From: JAOUEE01 sp051011595 | GTDB taxonomy: Bacteria > Actinomycetota > Acidimicrobiia > Acidimicrobiales > SHLQ01 | Direction: 5' to 3' | DNA: 19,490 bases | Assembly (NCBI GenBank): GCA_051011595.1 | Contig: JBPCTQ010000182.1 | Coordinates: forward strand, 1 to 19,490 | Shown here: in pieces, positions 1 to 5,403 of the stretch | How the letters are laid out: every line of letters begins with the position of its first letter | Numbering within the stretch: position 1 is the stretch's first letter | Program-made: the position numbers and the translations under genes | The notes under the pieces: model-generated | The model's database searches: none | What the model was told of the DNA's origin: nothing | Seen by the model: the letters and a program-made list of their open reading frames with translations, nothing else

Positions 1-287
1 CCGGTGAACCCGGTGCCGAAGCCGGCCACGAACCGACCCGGCGCCAACCGGTCGATGGTGGCGATGGCCGAGGCCTGGGTCATGGGGTGTCGCAGATGGG
101 GGATCAACACGGCTGTTCCCAGCCCGACCGTGCTGGTGGCCTCGGCAGCCAGGGCCAGGTGCACGTAGATGTCCTCGTACAGCGCGGGTGAGTCGTACAA
201 CCAGATGCGGTCGTACCCCAGGTCTTCGGCCATCCGGGCGTGTTCGGCGGTATCGGGCCCCGAGAACACTCCACACGAGAGCTGCAT
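1..287 (-). CDS. LLM-class (luciferase-like) flavin/F420-dependent oxidoreductase, N-terminal part only
   Basis: The gene runs off the left edge, so only the first 95 residues are visible. They start MQLSCGVFSG and continue with a helix carrying AEDLGYDRIWLYDSP, then an AAEATSTVGLGTAV strand and an R-L-A-P-G-R-F-V-A-G-F-G-T-G segment. This is the standard first third of the bacterial luciferase-like TIM barrel, where the second and third strands line the flavin or F420 pocket. The ATG at 287 is preceded on the minus strand by GGAGGA with good spacing. Family members reduce or oxidise small substrates with FMN or F420; the substrate cannot be told from this fragment. It is divergent from a PPOX-type gene at 398, another family that often uses F420, so the two may share a regulatory region at 288-397. 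Confidence 0.85.
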   Translation of the reverse strand, partial: MQLSCGVFSGPDTAEHARMAEDLGYDRIWLYDSPALYEDIYVHLALAAEATSTVGLGTAVLIPHLRHPMTQASAIATIDRLAPGRFVAGFGTGFT

Positions 288-397
288 TCTTGTCTCCTCC
301 ACATGACCGGCGATGGCCCGGGATGGTAGAGAGCGGGGCCGACGTTGACGAACTCGAGCACTCCGTTCCGCAACCTCACCCACCCCGAGGAACCACC

Positions 398-829
398 ATG
401 CAGCCGATGACCGACGACCAGATCCGCACCTTCATGCGCACCGGTTCACGGACCGGGAAGTTGGCCACCGTGCGGGCCGATGGCCGTCCCCACATCGCGC
501 CGGTGTGGTTCGAGTTCGACGACACCACCGGCGAGGCGGTGTTTCTCACCGGCACCCAGACGCTGAAGGGACGGAACATGCGCCGTGATCCCCGCGTGTC
601 GATCTGTGTCGACGAGATGGAGTTTCCCTTCGCCTTCGCCCGCCTCGACGGCGAGGCCCACATGGTCGAGAACGACCCCGACCTGGTGCACTGGGCCACC
701 GAGACCTGCCGTCGTTATGTGGGCGACGATCGAGCCGTCGAGTTCGGCCGACGCAACGCCTCTCCCGCCGAGTCGCTGGTGCGGGTCACCATCACTCGCC
801 TGGTGGGCGCCACCGGCATCAGCGACTGA
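398..829 (+). CDS. PPOX-class (pyridoxamine 5'-phosphate oxidase-like) F420/FMN-dependent protein
   Basis: A 143-residue split-barrel protein. The N-terminal helix is followed by KLATVRADGRPHIAPVWFEF, the typical first two strands of the PPOX fold in which Arg and neighbouring residues contact the cofactor phosphate, then LTGTQTLKGRNMRRDPRVSI, another hallmark segment. In actinobacteria this group includes F420H2-dependent reductases and biliverdin or quinone reductases; the reaction here is not determined. The ATG at 398 is chosen over the open frame beginning at 188 because GAGGAA lies just upstream and homology begins here; the earlier part would overlap the divergent oxidoreductase. Length fits the family (about 130-150). 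The only neighbour read in the same direction, at 882, has its own promoter. Confidence 0.88.
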   Translation: MQPMTDDQIRTFMRTGSRTGKLATVRADGRPHIAPVWFEFDDTTGEAVFLTGTQTLKGRNMRRDPRVSICVDEMEFPFAFARLDGEAHMVENDPDLVHWATETCRRYVGDDRAVEFGRRNASPAESLVRVTITRLVGATGISD

Positions 830-845
830 GCCGACGGACCCGACC

Positions 846-874
846 TTGCGTTCTCGTTGAATCGAACGTATGTT
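846..874 (+). promoter_or_regulatory. Candidate promoter of the 882 gene, overlapped by a LexA box
   Basis: TTGCGT at 846-851 and TATGTT at 869-874 are separated by 17 nt, a sigma-70-like spacing. The predicted transcription start, about 7 nt after the -10 element, falls on the A of the ATG at 882, so the transcript would be leaderless. The -10 hexamer lies inside the palindrome at 862-877, so a bound repressor would block it. Confidence 0.6.
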
Positions 875-877
875 CGG
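862..877. promoter_or_regulatory. Candidate LexA (SOS) operator
   Basis: TCGAACGTATGTTCGG matches the actinobacterial/Gram-positive SOS box TCGAAC-N4-GTTCGA at 11 of 12 defined positions, with both GAAC/GTTC cores intact. It sits over the -10 element of the gene at 882, the usual position for repression by LexA. By eye I found no other GAAC-N4-GTTC in the window. The spacing (4 nt between cores) excludes a KstR-type site, which has 2. Confidence 0.65.
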
Positions 878-881
878 GTCC

Positions 882-1124
882 ATGAGCACGAGCACTCCTC
901 CCGGCCGACCCTCCCATCCATCCACCGGTGCGCCGCTGACCGCGGTACCCGACGAAGACCGCCATGCCGTCGAACGCATTCGCCGGTCGGTGGCCATGTT
1001 GCCGCCCGGGCAGAAGGCACTCACCCGCGAAGACGCCATGGTGGTGCTCAGCCGCCTCGACCGGGCCGAGACCCAGATCGATCATCTGCGAGCCGCACTC
1101 GAGGACGTGCTCGGCCGCCCGTAG
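882..1124 (+). CDS. Small hypothetical protein under a candidate LexA box
   Basis: An 80-residue protein I do not recognise. The first 25 residues are Pro/Ser/Thr-rich and probably disordered. The rest is charged and predicted helical, with DRHAVERIRRSVAMLPPG followed by LTREDAMVVLSRLDRAETQI and a C-terminal LRAALEDVLGRP, which could form a helical hairpin or short coiled coil. There is no signal peptide, membrane segment or cysteine. The start at 882 is preferred over the in-frame ATG at 870, because 870 lies inside the candidate operator and -10 element and a leaderless transcript would begin at 882. The SDR at 1146 follows after 21 nt but has its own -10-like hexamer. The operator suggests induction on DNA damage; that is inference. 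Confidence 0.65.
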   Translation: MSTSTPPGRPSHPSTGAPLTAVPDEDRHAVERIRRSVAMLPPGQKALTREDAMVVLSRLDRAETQIDHLRAALEDVLGRP

Positions 1125-1133
1125 CCGCTGCCC

Positions 1134-1139
1134 TACGCT
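1134..1139 (+). promoter_or_regulatory. Candidate -10 element, leaderless start of the SDR at 1146
   Basis: TACGCT lies 6 nt before the ATG at 1146, and no purine-rich ribosome binding site is present. This matches the TANNNT-N6-8-start pattern seen at several other genes in the window. Confidence 0.45.
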
Positions 1140-1145
1140 GCGGCC

Positions 1146-2000
1146 ATGACCAACAGCCCCGACCCGGCCCCGGTTGCCTTCGTCACCGGCGCCAGTCGAG
1201 GTATCGGACGGGCCTGCGCCATCGCCCTGGCCCAGGCCGGCTTCGACGTGGCCGTGGCCGCCCGCACACTCGTCGACGGCACCGCCACCCTGCCCGATGA
1301 CCCCACCACGGCCGTGCCGGGCGGACTCGACACCACGGTTGCGGCCATCGAAGCCGAGGGACAACGTGGGCTGGCGGTGGCCATGGACCTGCTCGACCGG
1401 GGCTCGGTCCTCGGTGCGGCCGACGCCGTGCTCGACCACTTCGGGCGAATCGACGTGCTGGTGAACAACGCCATCTACCAGGGCCCTGGGGCCATGACCC
1501 CGATACTCGAGCTCGGTGACGACGAGATCACCCGTCTCTTCGAAGGCAACGTGCACGCCCAGCTGGCCCTGATCCGCCACCTCCTGCCCCACTTCGTCGA
1601 ACAGGGCGGCGCCACCGTGGTGAACATGATCTCGGGAACCGCCCATCTCACTCCGCCCGGTCCCATCGGCCAAGGCGGGTGGGGCGTCGCCTACGCCATG
1701 ACCAAAGCGGCCCTCGAACGGGTCGCGCCGGTGCTCAACGTCGAACACGGCAACGACGGCCTGGTGGTACACAGCGTCGACCCCGGGTTCGTGCGCACCG
1801 AACGGGCCGAAGCCAAGGCCAAGGCCCGGGGCGACGCCTCGGGCCACTCGGCTCACTTCACACCCGCCTCTCCCGAGGTCATCGGGAAGGCCGTGGCCTG
1901 GTTGATCACCGAACCCGAAGGCCGCGACCTGGCCGGCCAGGTGGTGATCGCGCAACGGGTGGCCCTGCGCGAGCAGCTGGTGCCCGACTGGCGCACCTGA
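1146..2000 (+). CDS. Short-chain dehydrogenase/reductase (SDR) family oxidoreductase
   Basis: A 284-residue classical SDR with a Rossmann fold that uses NAD(P)H to interconvert an alcohol and a ketone. The cofactor motif TGASRGIG is at residues 14-21, the NNA motif of strand 4 at 107-109, a structural Asn near 135, the catalytic Ser near 163, and Tyr183-x3-Lys187 in YAMTK. Arg after the glycine-rich motif and the AART segment after strand 2 are compatible with NADP preference, but this is weak evidence. It is longer than a minimal SDR because of an insertion at about residues 41-63 after strand 2 and a Gly/Pro-rich stretch before the catalytic Tyr. The substrate is unknown. A 21-nt gap separates it from the upstream small gene. 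Confidence 0.9.
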   Translation: MTNSPDPAPVAFVTGASRGIGRACAIALAQAGFDVAVAARTLVDGTATLPDDPTTAVPGGLDTTVAAIEAEGQRGLAVAMDLLDRGSVLGAADAVLDHFGRIDVLVNNAIYQGPGAMTPILELGDDEITRLFEGNVHAQLALIRHLLPHFVEQGGATVVNMISGTAHLTPPGPIGQGGWGVAYAMTKAALERVAPVLNVEHGNDGLVVHSVDPGFVRTERAEAKAKARGDASGHSAHFTPASPEVIGKAVAWLITEPEGRDLAGQVVIAQRVALREQLVPDWRT

Positions 2001-2040
2001 ACCTGCCGCGTGCCCGGCGCAAGCCGCCGCCCGCACATGG

Positions 2041-2151
2041 TTCTGGTAGTGCCACGACAGGCCGAGCGTGTCGCTGCACTACCAGTTCGGTCCGGAGATG
2101 ATTCTGGTAGTGCCACGACAGCCCGAGCGTGTCGCTGCACTACCAGTTCGG
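2041..2151. repeat. Tandem pair of 50-bp hairpin-forming repeats
   Basis: Two copies, 2041-2090 and 2102-2151, differ at one base (G at 2061, C at 2122). The period is 61 bp, and an ATG trinucleotide just before each copy is also shared. Each copy is an inverted repeat: arms 2043-2059 and 2069-2085 in copy 1 pair at 15 of 17 positions around a 9-nt loop, and copy 2 does the same at 2104-2146. The arm begins CTGGTAGTGC. The only difference between copies lies in the loop. No T-tract follows. The elements fill the gap between the SDR and the 2TM gene. Confidence 0.9.
2043..2085. terminator. Stem-loop, possible Rho-independent-like terminator of the 1146 SDR (copy 1)
   Basis: The 17-nt arms pair except for a 2x2 internal bulge, with a 9-nt loop. 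It lies 43 nt after the SDR stop at 2000. No U-run follows, which is common in high-GC actinobacteria, so the terminator role is uncertain. The same structure recurs at 2104-2146. Confidence 0.4.
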
Positions 2152-2225
2152 GGTCGGGACCATGGGCTCTGGCCGTCGGCGCCGCGGTGGTGCAGGCTTG
2201 GGGTTCACGCTCGATTGGAGGAGCT

Positions 2226-2492
2226 ATGGCCGACGACGTCGACAAGGACCCGCGGGCTGCGGCCGTGCGCCGCATCAAGGCCAAACGTGACTTCTGGAAC
2301 CACGCCGCGGCCTTCGTGATCATCAACATCGCCCTGGTGGTCATCTGGGCCTTGTCGGGCCAGGGCTACTTCTGGCCGGCATGGTCGATCTTCGGATGGG
2401 GTGTGGGCCTCGCATTCCACGCCTGGTCGGTGTTCGGCGAAGACCGGGCCATCACCGAAGAGCAGATCCAAAAGGAGATGGGCGGCAGCTGA
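2226..2492 (+). CDS. 2TM domain-containing small membrane protein
   Basis: An 88-residue protein. A charged N-terminus (MADDVDKDPRAAAVRRIKAK) leads into FWNHAAAFVIINIALVVIWA, the first transmembrane helix at about residues 24-42. A WPAWSIFGWGVGLAFHAWSVF segment follows as the second, and the tail ends TEEQIQKEMGGS. The RRIKAKRDFWNHAAAFVIIN and FWPAWSIFGWGVGLAFHAW signatures fit the 2TM domain family, sometimes found at the N-terminus of histidine kinases and often alone. Its function is unknown. The ATG at 2226 follows GGAGGAG directly, so this mRNA has a classic ribosome binding site. It stands alone between the repeat pair and a convergent gene. Confidence 0.85.
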   Translation: MADDVDKDPRAAAVRRIKAKRDFWNHAAAFVIINIALVVIWALSGQGYFWPAWSIFGWGVGLAFHAWSVFGEDRAITEEQIQKEMGGS

Positions 2493-2509
2493 GCAGCGCG
2501 CCGGTCAGC

Positions 2510-3481
2510 TCACAGTGGCCAGGGGTAGGCGTCCGTGCAGGCGTCGATGAACGCCTCGTCGGTGAGCGGATCGGACGGATCGGCCACCTCGACACCCCGA
2601 GCCCGCAGGTCGGCCAGCAGTCGGTCGACCACCGTCTCGAGGGCCAGGTCATCGGCGTGCTCGTCGACCACCTGCGCCGCAGCCGCGTCGGCGAACACGT
2701 CGGCCTTCCACGAGATCGAGACCCGCACCTGCTCGGCCGGGTAGGTGTGCAGCACGTCGTCGCCATCGACCACGGTCCACGTCGACGCCTCGCCATCCCA
2801 CCGCAGCTCGGAGTCGAGGGTGACGCTGCCTTGGAAGTCGTCCTTGTGGCCCACTGCACCAACCCGGTGGAACATGCGGTCGTTGTCGCCCATGACGGCC
2901 ACGTTGTCGTACGGACTGGTCTCGGTGGCCGACGGTTCATCGGTGGCGGTGGGCCAGTACTCGAACTCGCCCCCCGGACCGGCGTAGAACCACGACACAC
3001 AGGTGGCGATCTCGATGCGTTCGGCTTCGAACAGACCCGACGCGCCCATCCGGTGCAGCAGCCAGATCGGGTAGTCGTTGCGGGTGATACCCCGGAAGGC
3101 CGGTACGTCGATGTGGGGCGGCCCACCGAAAGGCACCGGCGGGTTGAGGTTGATGTAGACGTTGGTGGGTCGCACCACCTCCGCGTCGAACTGGCGAGCG
3201 GCAGCATCGAGGAACACCGGGTTGTGCATCACCAACTCGGCTCCGGCGGCCTGCACGTCGCCGTCGAGCACCCAGTCACCTCGGAACCAGGGCACGATGA
3301 ACTCGTTGTCGGCTGCGCCGCTGCCGGCCGCCCGCTGCTCGGCGCCGCCACCGAAGTAGCGCTGGATGGGCCAGTAGGGCGCGTGGCGTCCGATGAGGGC
3401 GGTGACCGCCGCAGGATCGGGATAGGCCGGTTCGAGCCGGATCGGTGGGCGGGGTCGGCCGATCTCGATCAGGGTGGGCAT
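2510..3481 (-). CDS. Putative 2-oxoglutarate/Fe(II)-dependent oxygenase-like protein
   Basis: A 323-residue protein. Residues 107-130 read NVYINLNPPVPFGGPPHIDV and on; the HID at 123-125 fits the H-x-D iron ligands of the double-stranded beta-helix oxygenases. AGPGGEFEYWP at about 168-178 resembles the GGE(L/F)xYW strand of these enzymes. His205 in GDNDRMFHRVG is a candidate distal iron ligand, and Arg253 in QVRVSISW a candidate 2-oxoglutarate anchor. These assignments come from motif reading and are not proven. It starts 16 nt after the stop of the IpdF-like SDR, so it may be the third gene of that operon. A TAGTTT hexamer 6 nt before its ATG suggests it can also be transcribed alone as a leaderless mRNA. 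The substrate is unknown; a hydroxylation step in lipid or steroid breakdown would fit the context. Confidence 0.6.
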   Translation of the reverse strand: MPTLIEIGRPRPPIRLEPAYPDPAAVTALIGRHAPYWPIQRYFGGGAEQRAAGSGAADNEFIVPWFRGDWVLDGDVQAAGAELVMHNPVFLDAAARQFDAEVVRPTNVYINLNPPVPFGGPPHIDVPAFRGITRNDYPIWLLHRMGASGLFEAERIEIATCVSWFYAGPGGEFEYWPTATDEPSATETSPYDNVAVMGDNDRMFHRVGAVGHKDDFQGSVTLDSELRWDGEASTWTVVDGDDVLHTYPAEQVRVSISWKADVFADAAAAQVVDEHADDLALETVVDRLLADLRARGVEVADPSDPLTDEAFIDACTDAYPWPL

Positions 3482-3487
3482 GAACCG

Positions 3488-3493
3488 AAACTA
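3488..3493 (-). promoter_or_regulatory. Candidate -10 element before the oxygenase-like gene
   Basis: On the minus strand TAGTTT ends 6 nt before the ATG at 3481 and no ribosome binding site is visible, as expected for a leaderless start. It lies in the 16-nt gap after the IpdF-like gene. Confidence 0.4.
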
Positions 3494-3497
3494 GCCA

Positions 3498-4286
3498 CTA
3501 GGGGTGCTGCGAGCTGACCGACAGGACCTCGCCGGTCATGTACGACGAGTAGTCGCTGGCCAGGAACACCATGGTGTTGGCCACCTCCCACACCTCGGCC
3601 GCCCGACCGAACGCCTCTTGCTGTGCGAGCTCGGTCAGCAGTTCTTCGCTGGTGACCTTGGCCAGGAAGGGGTGCATCGCCAAGCTGGGGGCGACGGCGT
3701 TGACACGCACACCGTGTTCGGCGGCCTCGATGGCGGCACAGCGGGTGAGCGCCATCACCCCCGCCTTGGCCGCCGCGTAGTGACACTGCCCGGCCTGGGC
3801 TCGCCAGCCGACAACCGACGCGTTGTTCACGATCACACCCGCCCCGCGTTCGATCATGTGGGTCATGCCCGCCCGGGTGCAGCGCATGGTGCCGTTGAGG
3901 GTGACATCGAGCACGGCCGACCACTGTTCGTCGGTCATGTCGACGAGGGGAACCTCGCCACCCAGCCCGGCATTGTTGATGAGCACGTCGATGTGGCCCA
4001 GCTCGGCAATTGCGGTGGCGAAGAGGTTCTGTACCTCATCCTCACTGGTGACGTTGCACAGCACCGACGGCACCGGCGCTCCGGCCAGCTCGGACAATGT
4101 GTCGACCGCCTCGGCCACCCGCCGCTCGTGGCTGTCGGAGATGAGGACCCGAGCGCCCTCCTCGATGCAACGCTTCGCCACCGAGAAGCCGATGCCGGTG
4201 CCAGCCGCGGCGGTGACCACCACGGTCTTGCCGGCCAGCAGGTCGTGGCCCTCCACGTAGTCGGGCGCGGTCGGCTTGCCGGCCAA
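3498..4286 (-). CDS. SDR family oxidoreductase, IpdF-like (steroid ring C/D catabolism)
   Basis: A 262-residue SDR. The cofactor loop TAAAGTGIG (25-33) replaces the usual TGxxxGIG; NNAG is at 104-107, catalytic Ser157, and Tyr170/Lys174 in YAAAK. The stretches GWRAQ-x4-HYAAAKAGVMAL, AIEAAEHGVRVNAVAPS and FLASDYSSYMTGEV closely resemble what I recall of mycobacterial IpdF (Rv3559c), which acts on CoA thioesters left after steroid rings A and B are removed. Orthology is inferred from memory of motifs. I place the start at the TTG at 4286, two bases after the TGA of the upstream SDR, with AGGAG about 11 nt ahead inside that gene. No ATG or GTG is usable without long overlap. Such spacing implies translational coupling. 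Confidence 0.85.
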   Translation of the reverse strand: MAGKPTAPDYVEGHDLLAGKTVVVTAAAGTGIGFSVAKRCIEEGARVLISDSHERRVAEAVDTLSELAGAPVPSVLCNVTSEDEVQNLFATAIAELGHIDVLINNAGLGGEVPLVDMTDEQWSAVLDVTLNGTMRCTRAGMTHMIERGAGVIVNNASVVGWRAQAGQCHYAAAKAGVMALTRCAAIEAAEHGVRVNAVAPSLAMHPFLAKVTSEELLTELAQQEAFGRAAEVWEVANTMVFLASDYSSYMTGEVLSVSSQHP

Positions 4287-4288
4287 GG

Positions 4289-5209
4289 TCAGCTCTTCTC
4301 CTGTTCGGCCATGTCGGCCATTCGTTTCTCGAGGTCGGCGATGAACGGATTGGGTTCGGTCTTGATGGTCTTGGGCAACCACTCGTCGATGAGCTCGGGA
4401 GTCCATTCGGCGCCGTCGGGGGCGAACATCGAGCGCACCTCCTGGGGCTGGTTCCACACCGAGATGCGCCCGCCCACCACCGAGTAGGTCTGCGAATTGA
4501 CGTCACGACCTTCGTCGCTCAACAGGTAGACCACCATGGGAGCGATGGCGTCGGGCGAACCGGTCTCGATCTCGAAGGGAACGTTCTCGCTCATACGAGT
4601 GCGGGCGGTGGGGGCGATGCAGTTGGCGTTGATGGGTGGGCCACCCCGCATACGCAGGCTGGCCGCGGTGAGTGCGGCCGACCGGGTGAGGCTGATGATG
4701 CCGCCCTTGGCTGCGGCGTAGTTGGCCTGGGCGGTGGAGGCGATGAACGCACCGGAGGTGAAGCCGACCAGGCTGCCACCCGTCTCTTGTTTGCGCATCA
4801 CGTTGAGGGCATGGCGGTAGACAGTGAAGTGCCCCTTCAGGTGCACGGCGATGACCGCATCCCATTCTTCCTCGGACATGTTGAACAACATGCGCTCGCG
4901 GAGGTTGCCGGCCACGCAGACGACACCGTCGATGGTGCCGTAGGTGTCGACGGCGGCGGTGATGATCTCCTCACCGACGTCCATCTTCGAGACGTCGCCG
5001 GCAACCGCCATGGCGGCACCGCCGGCTCCGGTGATCTCGGCCACCACGGCATCGGCGACATCACTCTTCGGGTCGGAGCCGTCCATCTCGACGCCGTAGT
5101 CGGCGACAACGATGTTGGCCCCCCGGGCACTGGCGGCCAACGCGACCGAGCGACCGATGCCCCCTCCACCACCGGTGATGGCGATGGTCTTTCCTTCGAG
5201 ATTGCTCAC
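4289..5209 (-). CDS. SDR family oxidoreductase, 3-hydroxyacyl-CoA dehydrogenase-like
   Basis: A 306-residue SDR. ITGGGGGIGRSVALA (glycine motif 12-19) and an acidic VVADYG strand end with an insertion MDGSDPKSD resemble the dehydrogenase domain of multifunctional (MFE-2-like) 3-hydroxyacyl-CoA enzymes. The usual NNAG is altered to CVAGN (98-102). Catalytic Ser152, Tyr164 and Lys168 (YAAAK) are present. A C-terminal extension of about 55 residues (WTPELIDEWLPKTI onward) is longer than in a minimal SDR. The start is the GTG at 5209 with AGGAG 6 nt upstream; the frame stays open to 5311 but has no better start. It heads an operon with the IpdF-like SDR, from which only two bases separate it. The substrate is likely a CoA thioester, by context only. 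Confidence 0.85.
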   Translation of the reverse strand: MSNLEGKTIAITGGGGGIGRSVALAASARGANIVVADYGVEMDGSDPKSDVADAVVAEITGAGGAAMAVAGDVSKMDVGEEIITAAVDTYGTIDGVVCVAGNLRERMLFNMSEEEWDAVIAVHLKGHFTVYRHALNVMRKQETGGSLVGFTSGAFIASTAQANYAAAKGGIISLTRSAALTAASLRMRGGPPINANCIAPTARTRMSENVPFEIETGSPDAIAPMVVYLLSDEGRDVNSQTYSVVGGRISVWNQPQEVRSMFAPDGAEWTPELIDEWLPKTIKTEPNPFIADLEKRMADMAEQEKS

Positions 5210-5247
5210 CAAGTGCTCCTGGGTTTCGAACGTCGAGATGTGCACGG

Positions 5248-5253
5248 ACGTTA
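5248..5253 (-). promoter_or_regulatory. Possible -10 element of the SDR operon
   Basis: TAACGT on the minus strand, about 38 nt before the GTG at 5209, would give a short leader that includes the AGGAG ribosome binding site. The hexamer equals the one before the divergent GGDEF-EAL gene. No good -35 is visible. Confidence 0.3.
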
Positions 5254-5322
5254 GATGGTGGGTCCGGGGGCCACCCAACCAGCCCCACCGGCCCCGTCGA
5301 CGGGCCGCCACCGCCCTCCAAC

Positions 5323-5361
5323 TCGCGCGCAGCGCGCGAATACCGACTACACAGCGCGCGA
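5323..5361. promoter_or_regulatory. Palindrome plus direct half-site, possible operator between divergent genes
   Basis: TCGCGCGCAGCGCGCGA at 5323-5339 is a perfect palindrome around A5331. The half-site AGCGCGCGA recurs at 5353-5361, 22 nt (about two helical turns) downstream. The set lies 30-70 nt before the -10 of the GGDEF-EAL gene. The function is not known. Confidence 0.35.
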
Positions 5362-5390
5362 CCGTCCCCCACCCGGCCAGGCCCCGTCAG

Positions 5391-5396
5391 TAACGT
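5391..5396 (+). promoter_or_regulatory. Candidate -10 element, leaderless start of the GGDEF-EAL gene
   Basis: TAACGT ends 7 nt before the GTG at 5404, with no ribosome binding site between them. No clear -35 is seen. Confidence 0.45.
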
Positions 5397-5403
5397 CACC
5401 AAC

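Noticed and set aside
819..2036. 405-codon open frame on the minus strand opposite the SDR
   Set aside because: This is a high-GC antisense shadow. The plus-strand SDR has all family motifs, and the antisense product has no recognisable domain.
2041..2151. CRISPR array or phage attachment site
   Set aside because: There are only two copies, the 11-bp spacer is too short for CRISPR, no cas gene or integrase is near, and each unit is itself a long palindrome.
2381..3517. 378-codon open frame on the plus strand across the oxygenase-like gene
   Set aside because: It is antisense to a gene with recognisable motifs and a plausible promoter. Its product is Arg/His/Gly/Val-rich without a domain, typical of GC-skewed shadows.
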